DNA of 29,415 nt from Deltaproteobacteria bacterium (GTDB taxonomy: Bacteria; Desulfobacterota; Dissulfuribacteria; Dissulfuribacterales; UBA3076): NCBI GenBank assembly GCA_030605675.1, contig JAUWHV010000032.1:1-29415 (forward strand), written 5' to 3'. Below are positions 1 through 7,908 of the stretch, piece by piece. The notes beneath the pieces are model-generated. The model searched no databases. It worked only from the letters and a program-made list of their open reading frames with translations, and was not told where the DNA came from. A program made the position numbers and the translations under genes. The first letter of the stretch is position 1. The number at the start of each line of letters is the position of its first letter.

Positions 1-189
1 GATATTCTCCCTATTGTCAGTAGGAATAAATACTACTTTTAGGGAAAGAATAGATCAAGTAATTTAATGTCTCGGAATTTCTACAACTCATTGAATATAC
101 AGGGGGTGGTTGAGATAAATATTCTTGTCTCGCATCTGGAATAAATGTTCAACCAACTGCTTTTAAAAAAGAGGTTTTTTAGCTTGATA

Positions 190-279
190 GGGCGAATATA
201 GGATGCCCCCTAGTTCCATTATCTAACAGGACAACCGCTTAAGCAAAGCACTATTCGCCCGTTCCCTTTTTTTATTTTT
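190..279 (+). ncRNA. Candidate structured RNA or terminator-like fold
   Basis: A perfect 9-bp inverted repeat (GGGCGAATA at 190-198, TATTCGCCC at 252-260) encloses about 53 nt. That interval can form two further short hairpins: CCUAGUU with AACAGG, leaving one bulged A, and GCUU with AAGC. A T-rich run follows at 267-279. The layout resembles a multi-branched small RNA or leader ending in a terminator. It does not match a riboswitch or tRNA consensus that I recognise. It lies upstream of the promoter for the next gene, so it is probably not in that gene's leader. The function is unknown. Confidence 0.3.
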
Positions 280-285
280 TTCAAA

Positions 286-314
286 TTGACTCACGACTCA
301 AGGTTTCCTATATT
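286..314 (+). promoter_or_regulatory. Sigma-70-like promoter for the acetolactate decarboxylase gene
   Basis: TTGACT (286-291) and TATATT (309-314) are separated by 17 bp. Transcription would begin near 321, giving a leader of about 47 nt before the ATG at 368. The spacing and both hexamers are close to consensus. This is a sequence prediction only. Confidence 0.5.
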
Positions 315-367
315 TGACTTATTGGAAAGCAAGTTCTTATCAGTATCAGTGACAAAATGTAAGTCTT

Positions 368-1174
368 ATGCCCATTGAAGAAAAATTCATTCATTTTCTG
401 CACGCTCTTCATCTTCATCGTAATCAGCCTCACGGCAGCCATTCCCGGATTACCGGAGACGAAAATCACCAAGCCCATGAGGTCTTTCAAATCTCAACAA
501 TTAATGCCCTGCTCGAAGGTGTTTACGATGGCGATATGACTTACGCACAGTTGCGTAAACATGGCAACTTTGGTCTTGGCACCTTCAACGCTCTTGATGG
601 GGAGATGATAGCTTTCGACGGCATGTTTTATCAAATTAAATCAGACGGGGTTGCCTACCCGGTACATGATATACAGAAGACGCCTTTCGCGGTTGTACAG
701 TTTTTTGAGCCGGAGTTTCACGTGGCGATAGAGCAAGAGATGGACTATGAACAACTGAAGGATCACTTGCAAAGCGTGCTTCCGACCATGAATTTCTTTT
801 ACGCAGTCCGTATTGATGGCTTTTTCAACTACATTAAGGCACGCAGCGTACCGCGGCAGATCAAGCCTTATCCACCGCTTGTTGAGGTGGCGAAGACCCA
901 GCCAATCTTCGAGTTTTTTGATGTTCAAGGGACACTCGCGGGATTTCGTTTTCCCGACTATGCCCGTGGTGTTAACGTGCCGGGGTATCACCTCCACTTT
1001 CTCACCGAGAACCGGAAGGCAGGTGGACACATACTCGATTGTCGATTGCAATATGGTAAACTGCAAGCCGAACATACGTCGAATTTCCACATGGAACTAC
1101 CAAGAGAAGGTGCTTTCCTCAAGGCTGACCTTTCGAGAGACCAACGAGGGGTAGCACATCGAGTGGAGGAATAA
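368..1174 (+). CDS. budA: Alpha-acetolactate decarboxylase
   Basis: This enzyme converts (S)-2-acetolactate to acetoin and CO2 in the butanediol/acetoin branch of pyruvate metabolism, or drains surplus acetolactate. The 268-residue product has near-standard length. The family hallmarks are visible: an early LLEGVYDGD segment, GTFNALDGEM with its conserved acidic residue, YAVRIDG, KTQPIFEF, and the metal-binding GYHLHF...GGHILD segment whose two clustered histidines and later histidine hold zinc. No signal peptide is seen, so it should be cytoplasmic. The ATG at 368 is the first in frame but has no strong Shine-Dalgarno sequence. No acetolactate synthase or butanediol dehydrogenase lies in the window, so the gene stands alone next to an insertion sequence and a gene remnant. 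That context suggests accessory DNA, possibly acquired. The alternative symbol alsD applies equally. Confidence 0.93.
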   Translation: MPIEEKFIHFLHALHLHRNQPHGSHSRITGDENHQAHEVFQISTINALLEGVYDGDMTYAQLRKHGNFGLGTFNALDGEMIAFDGMFYQIKSDGVAYPVHDIQKTPFAVVQFFEPEFHVAIEQEMDYEQLKDHLQSVLPTMNFFYAVRIDGFFNYIKARSVPRQIKPYPPLVEVAKTQPIFEFFDVQGTLAGFRFPDYARGVNVPGYHLHFLTENRKAGGHILDCRLQYGKLQAEHTSNFHMELPREGAFLKADLSRDQRGVAHRVEE

Positions 1175-1191
1175 TAAGTACAGGAATATAG

Positions 1192-1377
1192 TCAGACGAT
1201 TGGGCGACGCACGGTCTTCATAGCCGGAATGACCATAAGCCCAGTTGAGCACCTCTGTTTCACCGCGCCCAAGATCCCGCGACCGGCGTTTTCCATGAGT
1301 ATCAGGCCTGGGATACTGAATTCTTTAATAGTCCTTTGATCAAGTTCTTGCATCTGGGCTGCAGTTATCAGTAACAT
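1192..1377 (-). pseudogene. nnrE: 5' remnant of NAD(P)H-hydrate epimerase gene
   Basis: The first 40 or so residues (start MLLITAAQMQELDQ, then IPGLILMENAGRG) match the N-terminus of the YjeF_N family, which epimerises damaged NAD(P)H hydrates. Real family members run to about 200 residues, or about 500 when fused to the dehydratase. Here the frame loses similarity right after MENAGRG and stops after 61 codons, so this is a 3'-truncated remnant. The ATG at 1377 is chosen because AGGAGG lies 8 nt upstream; the longer frame from 1398 would run over that site. The intact ribosome binding site suggests a recent break, and a short peptide may still be made. The junction near 1270 lies between the decarboxylase gene and the IS, so it was probably caused by a rearrangement and not by the IS insertion itself. 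Confidence 0.7.
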
Positions 1378-1424
1378 GGTAGAATCCTCCTGCGACAAGT
1401 AAGAAACTGGTAACTATTCAGGTT

Positions 1425-1459
1425 GAAGACTGAAGGCTGAAGACTGAAGTATTTCAACC
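1425..1459. repeat. Heptanucleotide tandem repeat inside a small inverted repeat
   Basis: Four 7-bp units run in tandem: GAAGACT, GAAGGCT, GAAGACT, GAAGTAT (1425-1452). They are framed by GGTTGAA (1421-1427) and TTCAACC (1453-1459), which are exact inverted copies. The layout echoes the larger palindromic repeats elsewhere in the window, though the sequence differs. Confidence 0.6.
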
Positions 1460-1613
1460 ATCTCGCAACGATCGAACAGAGATGAATCCTCTAAACTGAA
1501 GTTCCTGTAGTTTTTAACCGAGAAAAAACCAAAATCGTTTGTATTTACTTGTTGTTAGGAGGTTAAAAGTGTTTTTTGGGGTGTAAATATGTAGCCATGT
1601 AATAGTGCATTTA

Positions 1614-1636
1614 ATGCTTGACATAAAGTCAAGCAT
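1614..1636 (+). promoter_or_regulatory. Stem-loop just upstream of the transposase start
   Basis: ATGCTTGAC and GTCAAGCAT form a perfect 9-bp stem around a 5-nt loop, ending 8 nt before the first ATG of the transposase. A 9-bp direct repeat, GTAGCCATG, lies on each side (1591-1599 and 1648-1656). Hairpins here commonly limit translation of IS messages; that role is an inference. Confidence 0.5.
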
Positions 1637-1644
1637 ATGTATTA

Positions 1645-3624
1645 ATGGTAGCCATGCATGTTGAGATAATTCCAAATCGCAATTCAAAGCCTGCCATTCT
1701 TCTTCGAGAGTCTTATCGAGATGGAAAGAAAGTTCGAAAACGTACACTTGGAAATATATCAAAACTTCCCATGGAACAGGTTGATGCAATCAGGCGTATC
1801 CTCAAGGGCGAAAAACTCATTTCCCCTGAAGACGTCTTCGAAATTATTGAAGATGGTTCTCCTGCTCACGGTCATGTGGATGCTGTTTTGACTGCGATGA
1901 AGCGATTGGGATTTTCAAAACTTTTATCTTCGCGGGGTTGTCATCAACGTGACATTGTTATGGCCATGGTTGCTGCTCGAATTCTTTCTCCAAAATCTAA
2001 AATTGCAACCAACCTATGGTGGAAAGATACCACGTTGCCTGAGCTGCTTGGAGTTGGCAACGCCAATGAAGACGACTTATACGACGCCATGGATTGGCTG
2101 TTCGACCACCAGGATACCATCGAAAAAAAGCTTGCCAATCGTCATTTGGAAAGCGGAGGCATGGCGCTTTACGATTTGTCGTCGAGCTATTTTGAAGGTT
2201 GCACTTGTCCACTTGCAAAGTTGGGTCATAACCGGGACGGCAAAAAAGGCAAGCTTCAGGTCAATTACGGTTTGCTGACCAATAGGCTTGGCATTCCGGT
2301 GGCAATTTCTGTGTTCGATGGCAATACCGGCGACCCTAAAACAGTCATGCCTCAGGTCGATAAAATGCAGGACGTTTTCGACATTGAAGAATTTGTTTTG
2401 GTGGGCGACCGAGGAATGCTCACACAAAAACAAATTGACGAACTGCGCGACATAAGCGGCATCGACTGGATAGGCGCCCTTCGCCCGGAGGCAATAAAAA
2501 AACTCATTGGTGACGGTGCGATTCAGATGGGCCTTTTTGATAAGCGAAATATCTTTGAGTTTGTGCATCCTGATTTTCCAGGAGAGCGACTGGTTGCCTG
2601 TCACAATGAGGAGCTTGCGCTAAGGCGTAAAAAGAAGAGACAGAGCTTGCTTGGCGCAACAGTTGAAAAACTTGAAAAAATAAAACAAAGAGTCAAACGG
2701 GGACGGTTGCGTGGAAAAATCGAGATCGGCACCAAAGCGCGCAGCATCCTTAAAAAATACAAAGTCGGCAAATACTACGAATTAGTTATTCGCGAAGATG
2801 GTTTTGATTACAAAATCAACGACAGCGCTCTTGAAAATGAAGTCGCTGCAAAGAGCAACGGAGATTTGGAGTTAATTCAAAAACGTCTTGCCAGATATAA
2901 AAGACATATTGAAAGCATCGAAAAACATCTGGCCAAAGTTCGTCAGATGATCAAGAATGGCCGACTTCATGGACAAGACAAAATCGGCGTAAGCGTCGGC
3001 AAAGTTGTTAACAAATACAAAGTCGCAAAGCACTTCAAGCTCGACATCGAAGACAATGACTTTAACTTTGAAATCGACGAAGATAGCGTAAAAAAAGAAG
3101 CAGCCCTCGACGGCATCTATGTTGTCAGGACTAGCCTGCCAGACTCGCGAATGGACACATCTGAAACTGTTCGCAGCTATAAACGACTCAGCAATGTCGA
3201 GCGCGCCTTTCGTTCAATTAAAACAGTAGACCTCATGGTGCGCCCAATTCACCATCGCCTCGAAGACCGTGTTCGCGCCCACATCTTTTTGTGCATGCTT
3301 GCATACTACGTGCAATGGCATATGAAAGAAGCTTGGCGGCCACTGCTCTATGCCGATGAAGACCAAGAAGCAAAAACAACCTGTGACCCAGTTGCGCCGG
3401 CTGTACGTTCAAAATCTGCAATGAAAAAAGTGAGCGCAAAAAAGATAGAAGACGGTTCGCCTGTTTTTTCTTTTCGTGGACTGTTAAGTCACTTAGCTGC
3501 CATAGTCAAAGCAACCTGTCGCGCTCCAAATTCCAAAGAAAACGAGCCGACTTTCACAATGTACACAAAACCAAATCTAAAGCAGCAAAAAGCACTCGAC
3601 CTACTCCAAACAATAAAAGTGTAG
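1645..3624 (+). CDS. IS1634-family DDE transposase
   Basis: The 659-residue protein has the IS4/IS1634 layout. The catalytic triad is readable: D177 in ALYDLSSSYFEG, D255 in VLVGDRGM, and E519 within the Y-x2-L-x2-VE-x2-F-x3-K signature. It is followed by the conserved MVRPIHHRLEDRVRAHIFLC stretch. No frameshift or stop interrupts it, so it appears functional. The family often starts at MHVEIIPN, which would place the start at the second ATG (1654). The insert between the second aspartate and the glutamate carries two tandem, diverged copies of a module of roughly 75 residues. Each has a GRLxGxxxIG segment, a KYKVxKxxxLxI segment and an acidic end (about 350-420 and 440-495). Confidence 0.93.
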   Translation: MVAMHVEIIPNRNSKPAILLRESYRDGKKVRKRTLGNISKLPMEQVDAIRRILKGEKLISPEDVFEIIEDGSPAHGHVDAVLTAMKRLGFSKLLSSRGCHQRDIVMAMVAARILSPKSKIATNLWWKDTTLPELLGVGNANEDDLYDAMDWLFDHQDTIEKKLANRHLESGGMALYDLSSSYFEGCTCPLAKLGHNRDGKKGKLQVNYGLLTNRLGIPVAISVFDGNTGDPKTVMPQVDKMQDVFDIEEFVLVGDRGMLTQKQIDELRDISGIDWIGALRPEAIKKLIGDGAIQMGLFDKRNIFEFVHPDFPGERLVACHNEELALRRKKKRQSLLGATVEKLEKIKQRVKRGRLRGKIEIGTKARSILKKYKVGKYYELVIREDGFDYKINDSALENEVAAKSNGDLELIQKRLARYKRHIESIEKHLAKVRQMIKNGRLHGQDKIGVSVGKVVNKYKVAKHFKLDIEDNDFNFEIDEDSVKKEAALDGIYVVRTSLPDSRMDTSETVRSYKRLSNVERAFRSIKTVDLMVRPIHHRLEDRVRAHIFLCMLAYYVQWHMKEAWRPLLYADEDQEAKTTCDPVAPAVRSKSAMKKVSAKKIEDGSPVFSFRGLLSHLAAIVKATCRAPNSKENEPTFTMYTKPNLKQQKALDLLQTIKV

Positions 3625-3654
3625 TCAGTAACGTCACACCTGTAAATACGCAAA

Positions 3655-4257
3655 CTACATGATATTGCTAAACAATTGCGCCTTTCCTGAAAGGGAACTT
3701 CCGCCTAAAGGGCATCTGGCCAGAGGACTGTATAAAGGTCCGCGGGGAGTCAGCCGGCTTTTGTATACTATTACTTCTTCTACTGTAAAAGGCTCAATTA
3801 CGATCTTATCCTTTAAAAACACCTCAAGAAGCCGTGAAAGCTTACGGGGAGAACGGACTCGTCCTACAGTCAGGTGTGGCGTAAAGACACGGTCTTCCCG
3901 TGGAAAGCCCTTTTCCTCCAGGGCTGTTTCAATGTTGTCTTGCAGTTTGCACAGAAGATCTGTTTCACCTCCGATTCCGATCCACAGTATCCGGGGCCGT
4001 CTAAGGTTTGGAAAGATGCCTGTACCATTTAAAAACAAAGAAAGACCCCTGTGAAGGCAACAGACCTCTTTGCAGGCAGTTGTCACGCTCTCCGCACTTG
4101 ATTCCTGAATTTCACCCAGAAATTTGAGTGTCAGGTGCATATTGGACGGATAGATCCACCTCACATCCGCCTTGGCGGACTTCCACCGGCCCTGATGTTC
4201 TTCAAGTATCTTACGCTGTGTGCCCGGCAGGTCTATTGCCAGGAAAGTACGTACCAT
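3655..4257 (-). CDS. thpR: RNA 2',3'-cyclic phosphodiesterase (LigT/ThpR family)
   Basis: This is a 2H-superfamily enzyme that opens 2',3'-cyclic phosphates on RNA ends. Both catalytic motifs are present: HLTLKFLG with H41 and HLTVGR with H128. The start MVRTFLAIDLP is typical of the family. The gene overlaps the 3' end of cinA by 47 bp and is the last gene of the minus-strand cluster. The product is 200 residues, slightly longer than the usual 180-190. The extra tail after SPLARCPL runs into the end of the insertion sequence, whose terminal bases (3655-3657) provide the TAG stop. The native C-terminus was therefore probably replaced, but the catalytic core is complete. Confidence 0.9.
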   Translation of the reverse strand: MVRTFLAIDLPGTQRKILEEHQGRWKSAKADVRWIYPSNMHLTLKFLGEIQESSAESVTTACKEVCCLHRGLSLFLNGTGIFPNLRRPRILWIGIGGETDLLCKLQDNIETALEEKGFPREDRVFTPHLTVGRVRSPRKLSRLLEVFLKDKIVIEPFTVEEVIVYKSRLTPRGPLYSPLARCPLGGSSLSGKAQLFSNIM

Positions 4258-5485
4258 AACTTAAATACAGCCTCAGCAAATCAAGAGCAGTTTCCGCTGC
4301 CAATGTCTGTATCATGTGTCTTGTTCCGGCAAATCGGAATTGCCCGGCTACTGTCCGTTCAGGAGTTGATAAAGCAATATAGACTGTGCCCACAGGCTTT
4401 TGAGTAGTGCCGCCGGATGGACCGGCAATACCGGTAATAGCAAGGCTATAGCCTGTACCGGCCAAGCGTTTTACACCATCTGCCATTTCCACGGCAGTCT
4501 GGGAACTCACTGCGCCATAGATGGATAATGTCTCACGAGAGACCCCGAGGAGATCTTCCTTCGACTTGTTGCTATAGGTAATTACTCCCCTTTCAAACCA
4601 CCCGGAACTGCCGGGAATGCTGGTCACCCGTTGGCTTACCAGACCACCTGTACAGGACTCCGCAAGGGAAAGAACACCACCTTTTTCCAGCAGAAGTCTA
4701 CCTACTATCTCTTCAAGAGTTTCCTCATTGACGGCAACTACATGTCTGTCCAGCAGTTGTTTTATCGTGTTGCATGCCATATGAAAAATTTCGGTAACTT
4801 TTTCCGGATTCAAGCCCTTTACAGTGACAGTTACATTAACTTCGGGGAAGTTGGGATAATAACCAATGCTCAAGCCGTCCCGGCTGGATTCCAGCTTTTC
4901 AAAAAGGGCGTTTATCTCTGTCTCTGATAGGCCAAAGACTTTGAAGGTCTGCTGCCTTATATTTATTTTTTTGGAAATAAACTTGCTAAGCCTGGGGATA
5001 ACCCTCTGAACCATGTGATCTTCCAACTCCCCAGGCACTCCCGGCAGAAAAAAAAGAGGGGTATCCTGGTGGACCAGGAGATATCCTGCAGCACGACCTT
5101 CGGGATTCAGAACCTCAGCACCTTCAGGTAACCATGCCAACTTTTCCCGCAGAAAAACAGGATTGACAAACCGCTGTTTCGCCCTCCTGATCTTCTCTAG
5201 GATCATCTCATTCAGGACCAGGGGACGCCCTAAGGCCTTGGCTGTCACCTCGTTTGTTATATCATCAGTAGTCGGACCAAGCCCGCCGGTGATGATAACG
5301 TATTCTGATCTCTTTATTGCTGCCAGCAGACATTCTTCAATATCATCGGGATCATCACCAATGGACGCGATCCGGGTCACCTGGCAACCAGCAGAAAAGA
5401 GCTTATTAGCTGCAAAGCTGGCAGTGGTATTTAATACCTTGCCGGATACAAGTTCATCTCCTATAGCTATAATTTCACCATGCAT
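4211..5485 (-). CDS. cinA: CinA: MoaB-like domain plus nicotinamide-nucleotide amidohydrolase
   Basis: This 424-residue protein has the full two-domain CinA layout. The N-terminal molybdopterin-binding-like domain (about 1-170) contains GGLGPTTDD at 67-75 and, in family members, carries ADP-ribose pyrophosphatase activity. The C-terminal PncC domain (about 260-415) starts with SLAESCTGG (273-281) and has ITGIAGPSGG. It deamidates NMN to nicotinate mononucleotide, feeding pyridine nucleotide salvage. The ATG at 5485 has a GAGG 10 nt upstream and overlaps the end of pgpA by 11 bp. Its place with nadB in one cluster gives two NAD-related steps in the same transcript. Confidence 0.95.
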   Translation of the reverse strand: MHGEIIAIGDELVSGKVLNTTASFAANKLFSAGCQVTRIASIGDDPDDIEECLLAAIKRSEYVIITGGLGPTTDDITNEVTAKALGRPLVLNEMILEKIRRAKQRFVNPVFLREKLAWLPEGAEVLNPEGRAAGYLLVHQDTPLFFLPGVPGELEDHMVQRVIPRLSKFISKKINIRQQTFKVFGLSETEINALFEKLESSRDGLSIGYYPNFPEVNVTVTVKGLNPEKVTEIFHMACNTIKQLLDRHVVAVNEETLEEIVGRLLLEKGGVLSLAESCTGGLVSQRVTSIPGSSGWFERGVITYSNKSKEDLLGVSRETLSIYGAVSSQTAVEMADGVKRLAGTGYSLAITGIAGPSGGTTQKPVGTVYIALSTPERTVAGQFRFAGTRHMIQTLAAETALDLLRLYLSYGTYFPGNRPAGHTA

Positions 5486-5963
5486 GACTAATTACCTCTA
5501 AATCCCACAGTCTCCATGCCAAATTTGCCATAACGCCGGCTGCAACATCATCAAACACAATACCCCATCCTCCGGGGAAGGATTTATCTATATATCTTAT
5601 TGGAAAAGGCTTCCAGATGTCAAAAAAACGAAAAAATATAAAAGCAACTATAATAAAAGAAGGTTCAATGGGGGCACCAACCAGCGCCACTGCCATGCCG
5701 ACCACTTCATCTATCACTATTTGAGATGGATCTTTATTTCCCAGTAAACGCTCTGCCCTGCCTGAGATCCATACAGATATCAGGATAACAAATCCAAGAG
5801 AACATATTCCCAGGAAAATTGGAAGATGACTGAAGAGCCAGTAAAGAGGAATGCCCAGGAGACTCCCGAATGTACCCGGGGCAAAGGGGATCAACCCCAG
5901 GAATAATCCGCTTGCCAGAAAAAGGATTAATCTATCTTTGAAATTCAAAGCCTTGGGAGCCAA
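5475..5963 (-). CDS. pgpA: Phosphatidylglycerophosphatase A
   Basis: PgpA removes the phosphate from phosphatidylglycerol-phosphate in the inner membrane. The 162-residue protein has several hydrophobic segments and the family motifs APGTFGSLLGIPL (28-40) and DPSQIVIDE (78-86), the acidic, metal-binding active site. The frame opens with a TTG at 5963, two bases after the larC stop codon. No ATG occurs before the conserved region and no clear Shine-Dalgarno is present, so translation probably depends on ribosomes arriving from larC. It overlaps cinA by 11 bp. Confidence 0.92.
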   Translation of the reverse strand: MAPKALNFKDRLILFLASGLFLGLIPFAPGTFGSLLGIPLYWLFSHLPIFLGICSLGFVILISVWISGRAERLLGNKDPSQIVIDEVVGMAVALVGAPIEPSFIIVAFIFFRFFDIWKPFPIRYIDKSFPGGWGIVFDDVAAGVMANLAWRLWDLEVISHAW

Positions 5964-5965
5964 AA

Positions 5966-7183
5966 TTAAGGGTGAGCGCCTGAATCTTTAGGCGCAACAG
6001 ATCCTTCTTCATCTATAAAATCTTCAACCGGCACTTGGCTCACAGCCTGATAAACCGCACCTAAAGGGACATTGAACCGGCGTGCCACCTCTTTGCAGGC
6101 CTCGTACTCAGGAGAAATTGTGGACCGCCCATCAGGCCTTGTGATCAATTTGGCTCGAACATTACCCCAGTTGGTTGGAACCATGCCATTCCTTCTAGGC
6201 AAAATGTACCTCTGACACCTGTTCAGACGTATCCCTGAAGTAGTGGATTCCTCAAAAAGTATCTGACTGAGGCTATGTTCATGACCAGGTGTGGCTAAGA
6301 CTGTAATCTCAACACCGGGACGATTCTTTTTCATATGTATTGGACACATGACAACGTCCAGGGCATCTGCACTAAACAGGCGCTCCATCAGATACTCAAA
6401 CCACTCAGGGTTCATGTCGTCCACATAACTTCTTAGCTCCACTACAACGGATTCCTTTTTTGATGACCGGTCTTCACCCAGCCAGATACGAAGGAGATTG
6501 GCCCATTGAGGAATATCCCTTGAACCCGCCCCATATCCGATTTTTTCCACTTTCATTTCGGGGAAAGTCCTGAAATGATCTGCCAGCCCCTTTATCAGGG
6601 CACCACCGGTTGGTGTAACAAGTTCCCACTCTCCATCCACCCCATAAATCGGTACATTTTTTAACAACTCAGCAGTGGCAGGAGCGGGCAAAGGCAGTCT
6701 GCCGTGTTCGCAATCTATCCATCCCCTGGCCACAGGAATGGGTGAGCAACAAATCTTTCCAACAGAAAAATGGTTTAAGCCGCTGATGGCCCCCACAATG
6801 TCTACTAATGTATCCACAGCCCCAATTTCATGGAAGTGGACCTCTTCTAATAAGCAGCCATGCACCTTGGCCTCAACCTGGGCAAGGAGATTAAATACCT
6901 TCAGGGAAAGCCGAATTATCCCGGGTTGCAGATCAGATCTTTCAAGAATTGCCTCCACATCCCGCAGACTCCTGAATGGATGGGGCCCGGGTCTGGAGAC
7001 CTTGACTTGAATGCCCTTTATGCCTTTCCTTTTAACTCCCTGAACCTCAACTGTTGTATCCTCAAGACCCAGCTTCTCTGGAAGGGACATTAATTCTTCC
7101 TCAGGCCACCCCGCATCAATCAGGGCCCCTAAAAACATATCTCCGCTGATCCCGGAGAAACAATCAAGGAAAGCTTGCCGCAT
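5966..7183 (-). CDS. larC: LarC-type nickel-pincer cofactor cyclometallase
   Basis: LarC inserts nickel into the pyridinium bis-thiocarboxylate precursor in a CTP-dependent reaction, completing the NPN cofactor of lactate racemase and related LarA enzymes. The 405-residue protein begins with the family signature LDCFSGISGDM and has HFHEIGAVDTLVD (116-128), rich in potential metal ligands. It is a single uninterrupted frame, unlike lactobacillal larC, which needs a programmed frameshift. The ATG at 7183 has AAGGAGTG 8 nt upstream, overlapping the stop codon of the preceding gene. No larA, larB or larE lies in the window, so its partners must be elsewhere. Its neighbours concern membrane lipids and NAD. 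Confidence 0.92.
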   Translation of the reverse strand: MRQAFLDCFSGISGDMFLGALIDAGWPEEELMSLPEKLGLEDTTVEVQGVKRKGIKGIQVKVSRPGPHPFRSLRDVEAILERSDLQPGIIRLSLKVFNLLAQVEAKVHGCLLEEVHFHEIGAVDTLVDIVGAISGLNHFSVGKICCSPIPVARGWIDCEHGRLPLPAPATAELLKNVPIYGVDGEWELVTPTGGALIKGLADHFRTFPEMKVEKIGYGAGSRDIPQWANLLRIWLGEDRSSKKESVVVELRSYVDDMNPEWFEYLMERLFSADALDVVMCPIHMKKNRPGVEITVLATPGHEHSLSQILFEESTTSGIRLNRCQRYILPRRNGMVPTNWGNVRAKLITRPDGRSTISPEYEACKEVARRFNVPLGAVYQAVSQVPVEDFIDEEGSVAPKDSGAHP

Positions 7184-7188
7184 TTACG

Positions 7189-7908
7189 TCACTCCTTAAG
7201 CCTATGTGTCTCCACCCACTGATAGATTCGCTCTCGGTAGTACAAGCTGGGTATCAATACCAGGAGGGTCAAAAACAGAATACTTAGGAAGCCCTCTATA
7301 TCCTTATCATAGGCATTGGCCCCCTGTAATGTCAGCACCAGTGTACCGGGCATACGGCCCAGCATGACTATAACCAGAAAGGCCAACCATGGCATACGGC
7401 TCAGTCCCAGAAAATAACAAAGAAAATCCTTTGGAAATCCAGGAAACAAAAACAATATATAGAAGATAAAAAGTCCCTGGTGCTCAACAAGATGCTCAAA
7501 CCTGTCGTATAAACGAGAACGGAGAAGCCACAATTTCACTAAACGCCTAAACTGACGAGATATAAAAAAAGCAATTGCAGACCCCAGGGTAAGACCGAGT
7601 GTTGAGTAAGAGAAACCTGCCCACTTCCCAAATAAAAAACCCCCGATAAAACCCGTTGCCTCACCGGGAACAGGAGATATCACGACCTGAAGTGCCTGTA
7701 GTGAGATAAAGGCAAAAGGCGCCAAATGACCCAGAGAGAGAGCATATACTCGTACAGACTCTCTATGTTCAAATGCCTGCAACAGACCACCCCAGAGAGA
7801 CCATAGCTCATGCCTCCAGGTCCAGCAAAGCCAGAAGATAAGAATCGAAATAAGGACGGCAACCCCCCAGACTTTGCGACCCAAAAGCCGTGGTTTGCCT
7901 ATATTCAC
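7189..7908 (-). CDS. TVP38/TMEM64 (DedA-superfamily) membrane protein
   Basis: This 239-residue inner-membrane protein has a hydrophobic N-terminal helix (about 15-30) and several later membrane segments. It also carries the VTT/SNARE-associated signature GEATGFIGGFLFG (82-94), followed by a glycine-rich helix. Proteins of this superfamily are linked to lipid flipping and membrane homeostasis; the exact substrate here cannot be read. The start is a GTG at 7908, overlapping the nadB stop by 4 bp (GTGA), so translation is probably coupled. The neighbouring pgpA also works on phospholipids, which fits a membrane-lipid role. Confidence 0.85.
   Translation of the reverse strand: MNIGKPRLLGRKVWGVAVLISILIFWLCWTWRHELWSLWGGLLQAFEHRESVRVYALSLGHLAPFAFISLQALQVVISPVPGEATGFIGGFLFGKWAGFSYSTLGLTLGSAIAFFISRQFRRLVKLWLLRSRLYDRFEHLVEHQGLFIFYILFLFPGFPKDFLCYFLGLSRMPWLAFLVIVMLGRMPGTLVLTLQGANAYDKDIEGFLSILFLTLLVLIPSLYYRERIYQWVETHRLKE

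Larger units (their letters stand above)
1..367. other. Noncoding 5' flank
   Basis: No convincing coding sequence is present. The stretch holds a long-range inverted repeat (190-260) followed by a T-rich run, then a sigma-70-like promoter (286-314), both listed separately. The remainder is AT-rich with no recognisable repeat or RNA gene. Confidence 0.6.
1505..3659 (+). mobile_element. IS1634-like insertion sequence, about 2.15 kb
   Basis: The ends are inferred from short matching inverted sequences: TGTAGTTT at 1506-1513 and its complement AAACTACA at 3652-3659. An inner pair with small gaps also matches (GTTTGTATTTAC near 1539-1550 and GTAAATACGCAAAC near 3642-3655). A single transposase fills most of the element. 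I found no target-site duplication, so the exact ends are uncertain or flanking DNA has been lost. The right end runs into the 3' end of thpR and supplies its stop codon. Confidence 0.6.

Noticed and set aside
190..260. tRNA gene
   Set aside because: The closing stem is 9 bp and neither strand has recognisable anticodon or T-loop consensus in the right place.
641..1090. Minus-strand frame opposite the decarboxylase gene
   Set aside because: It lies fully antisense to a clear coding sequence and has no domain similarity.
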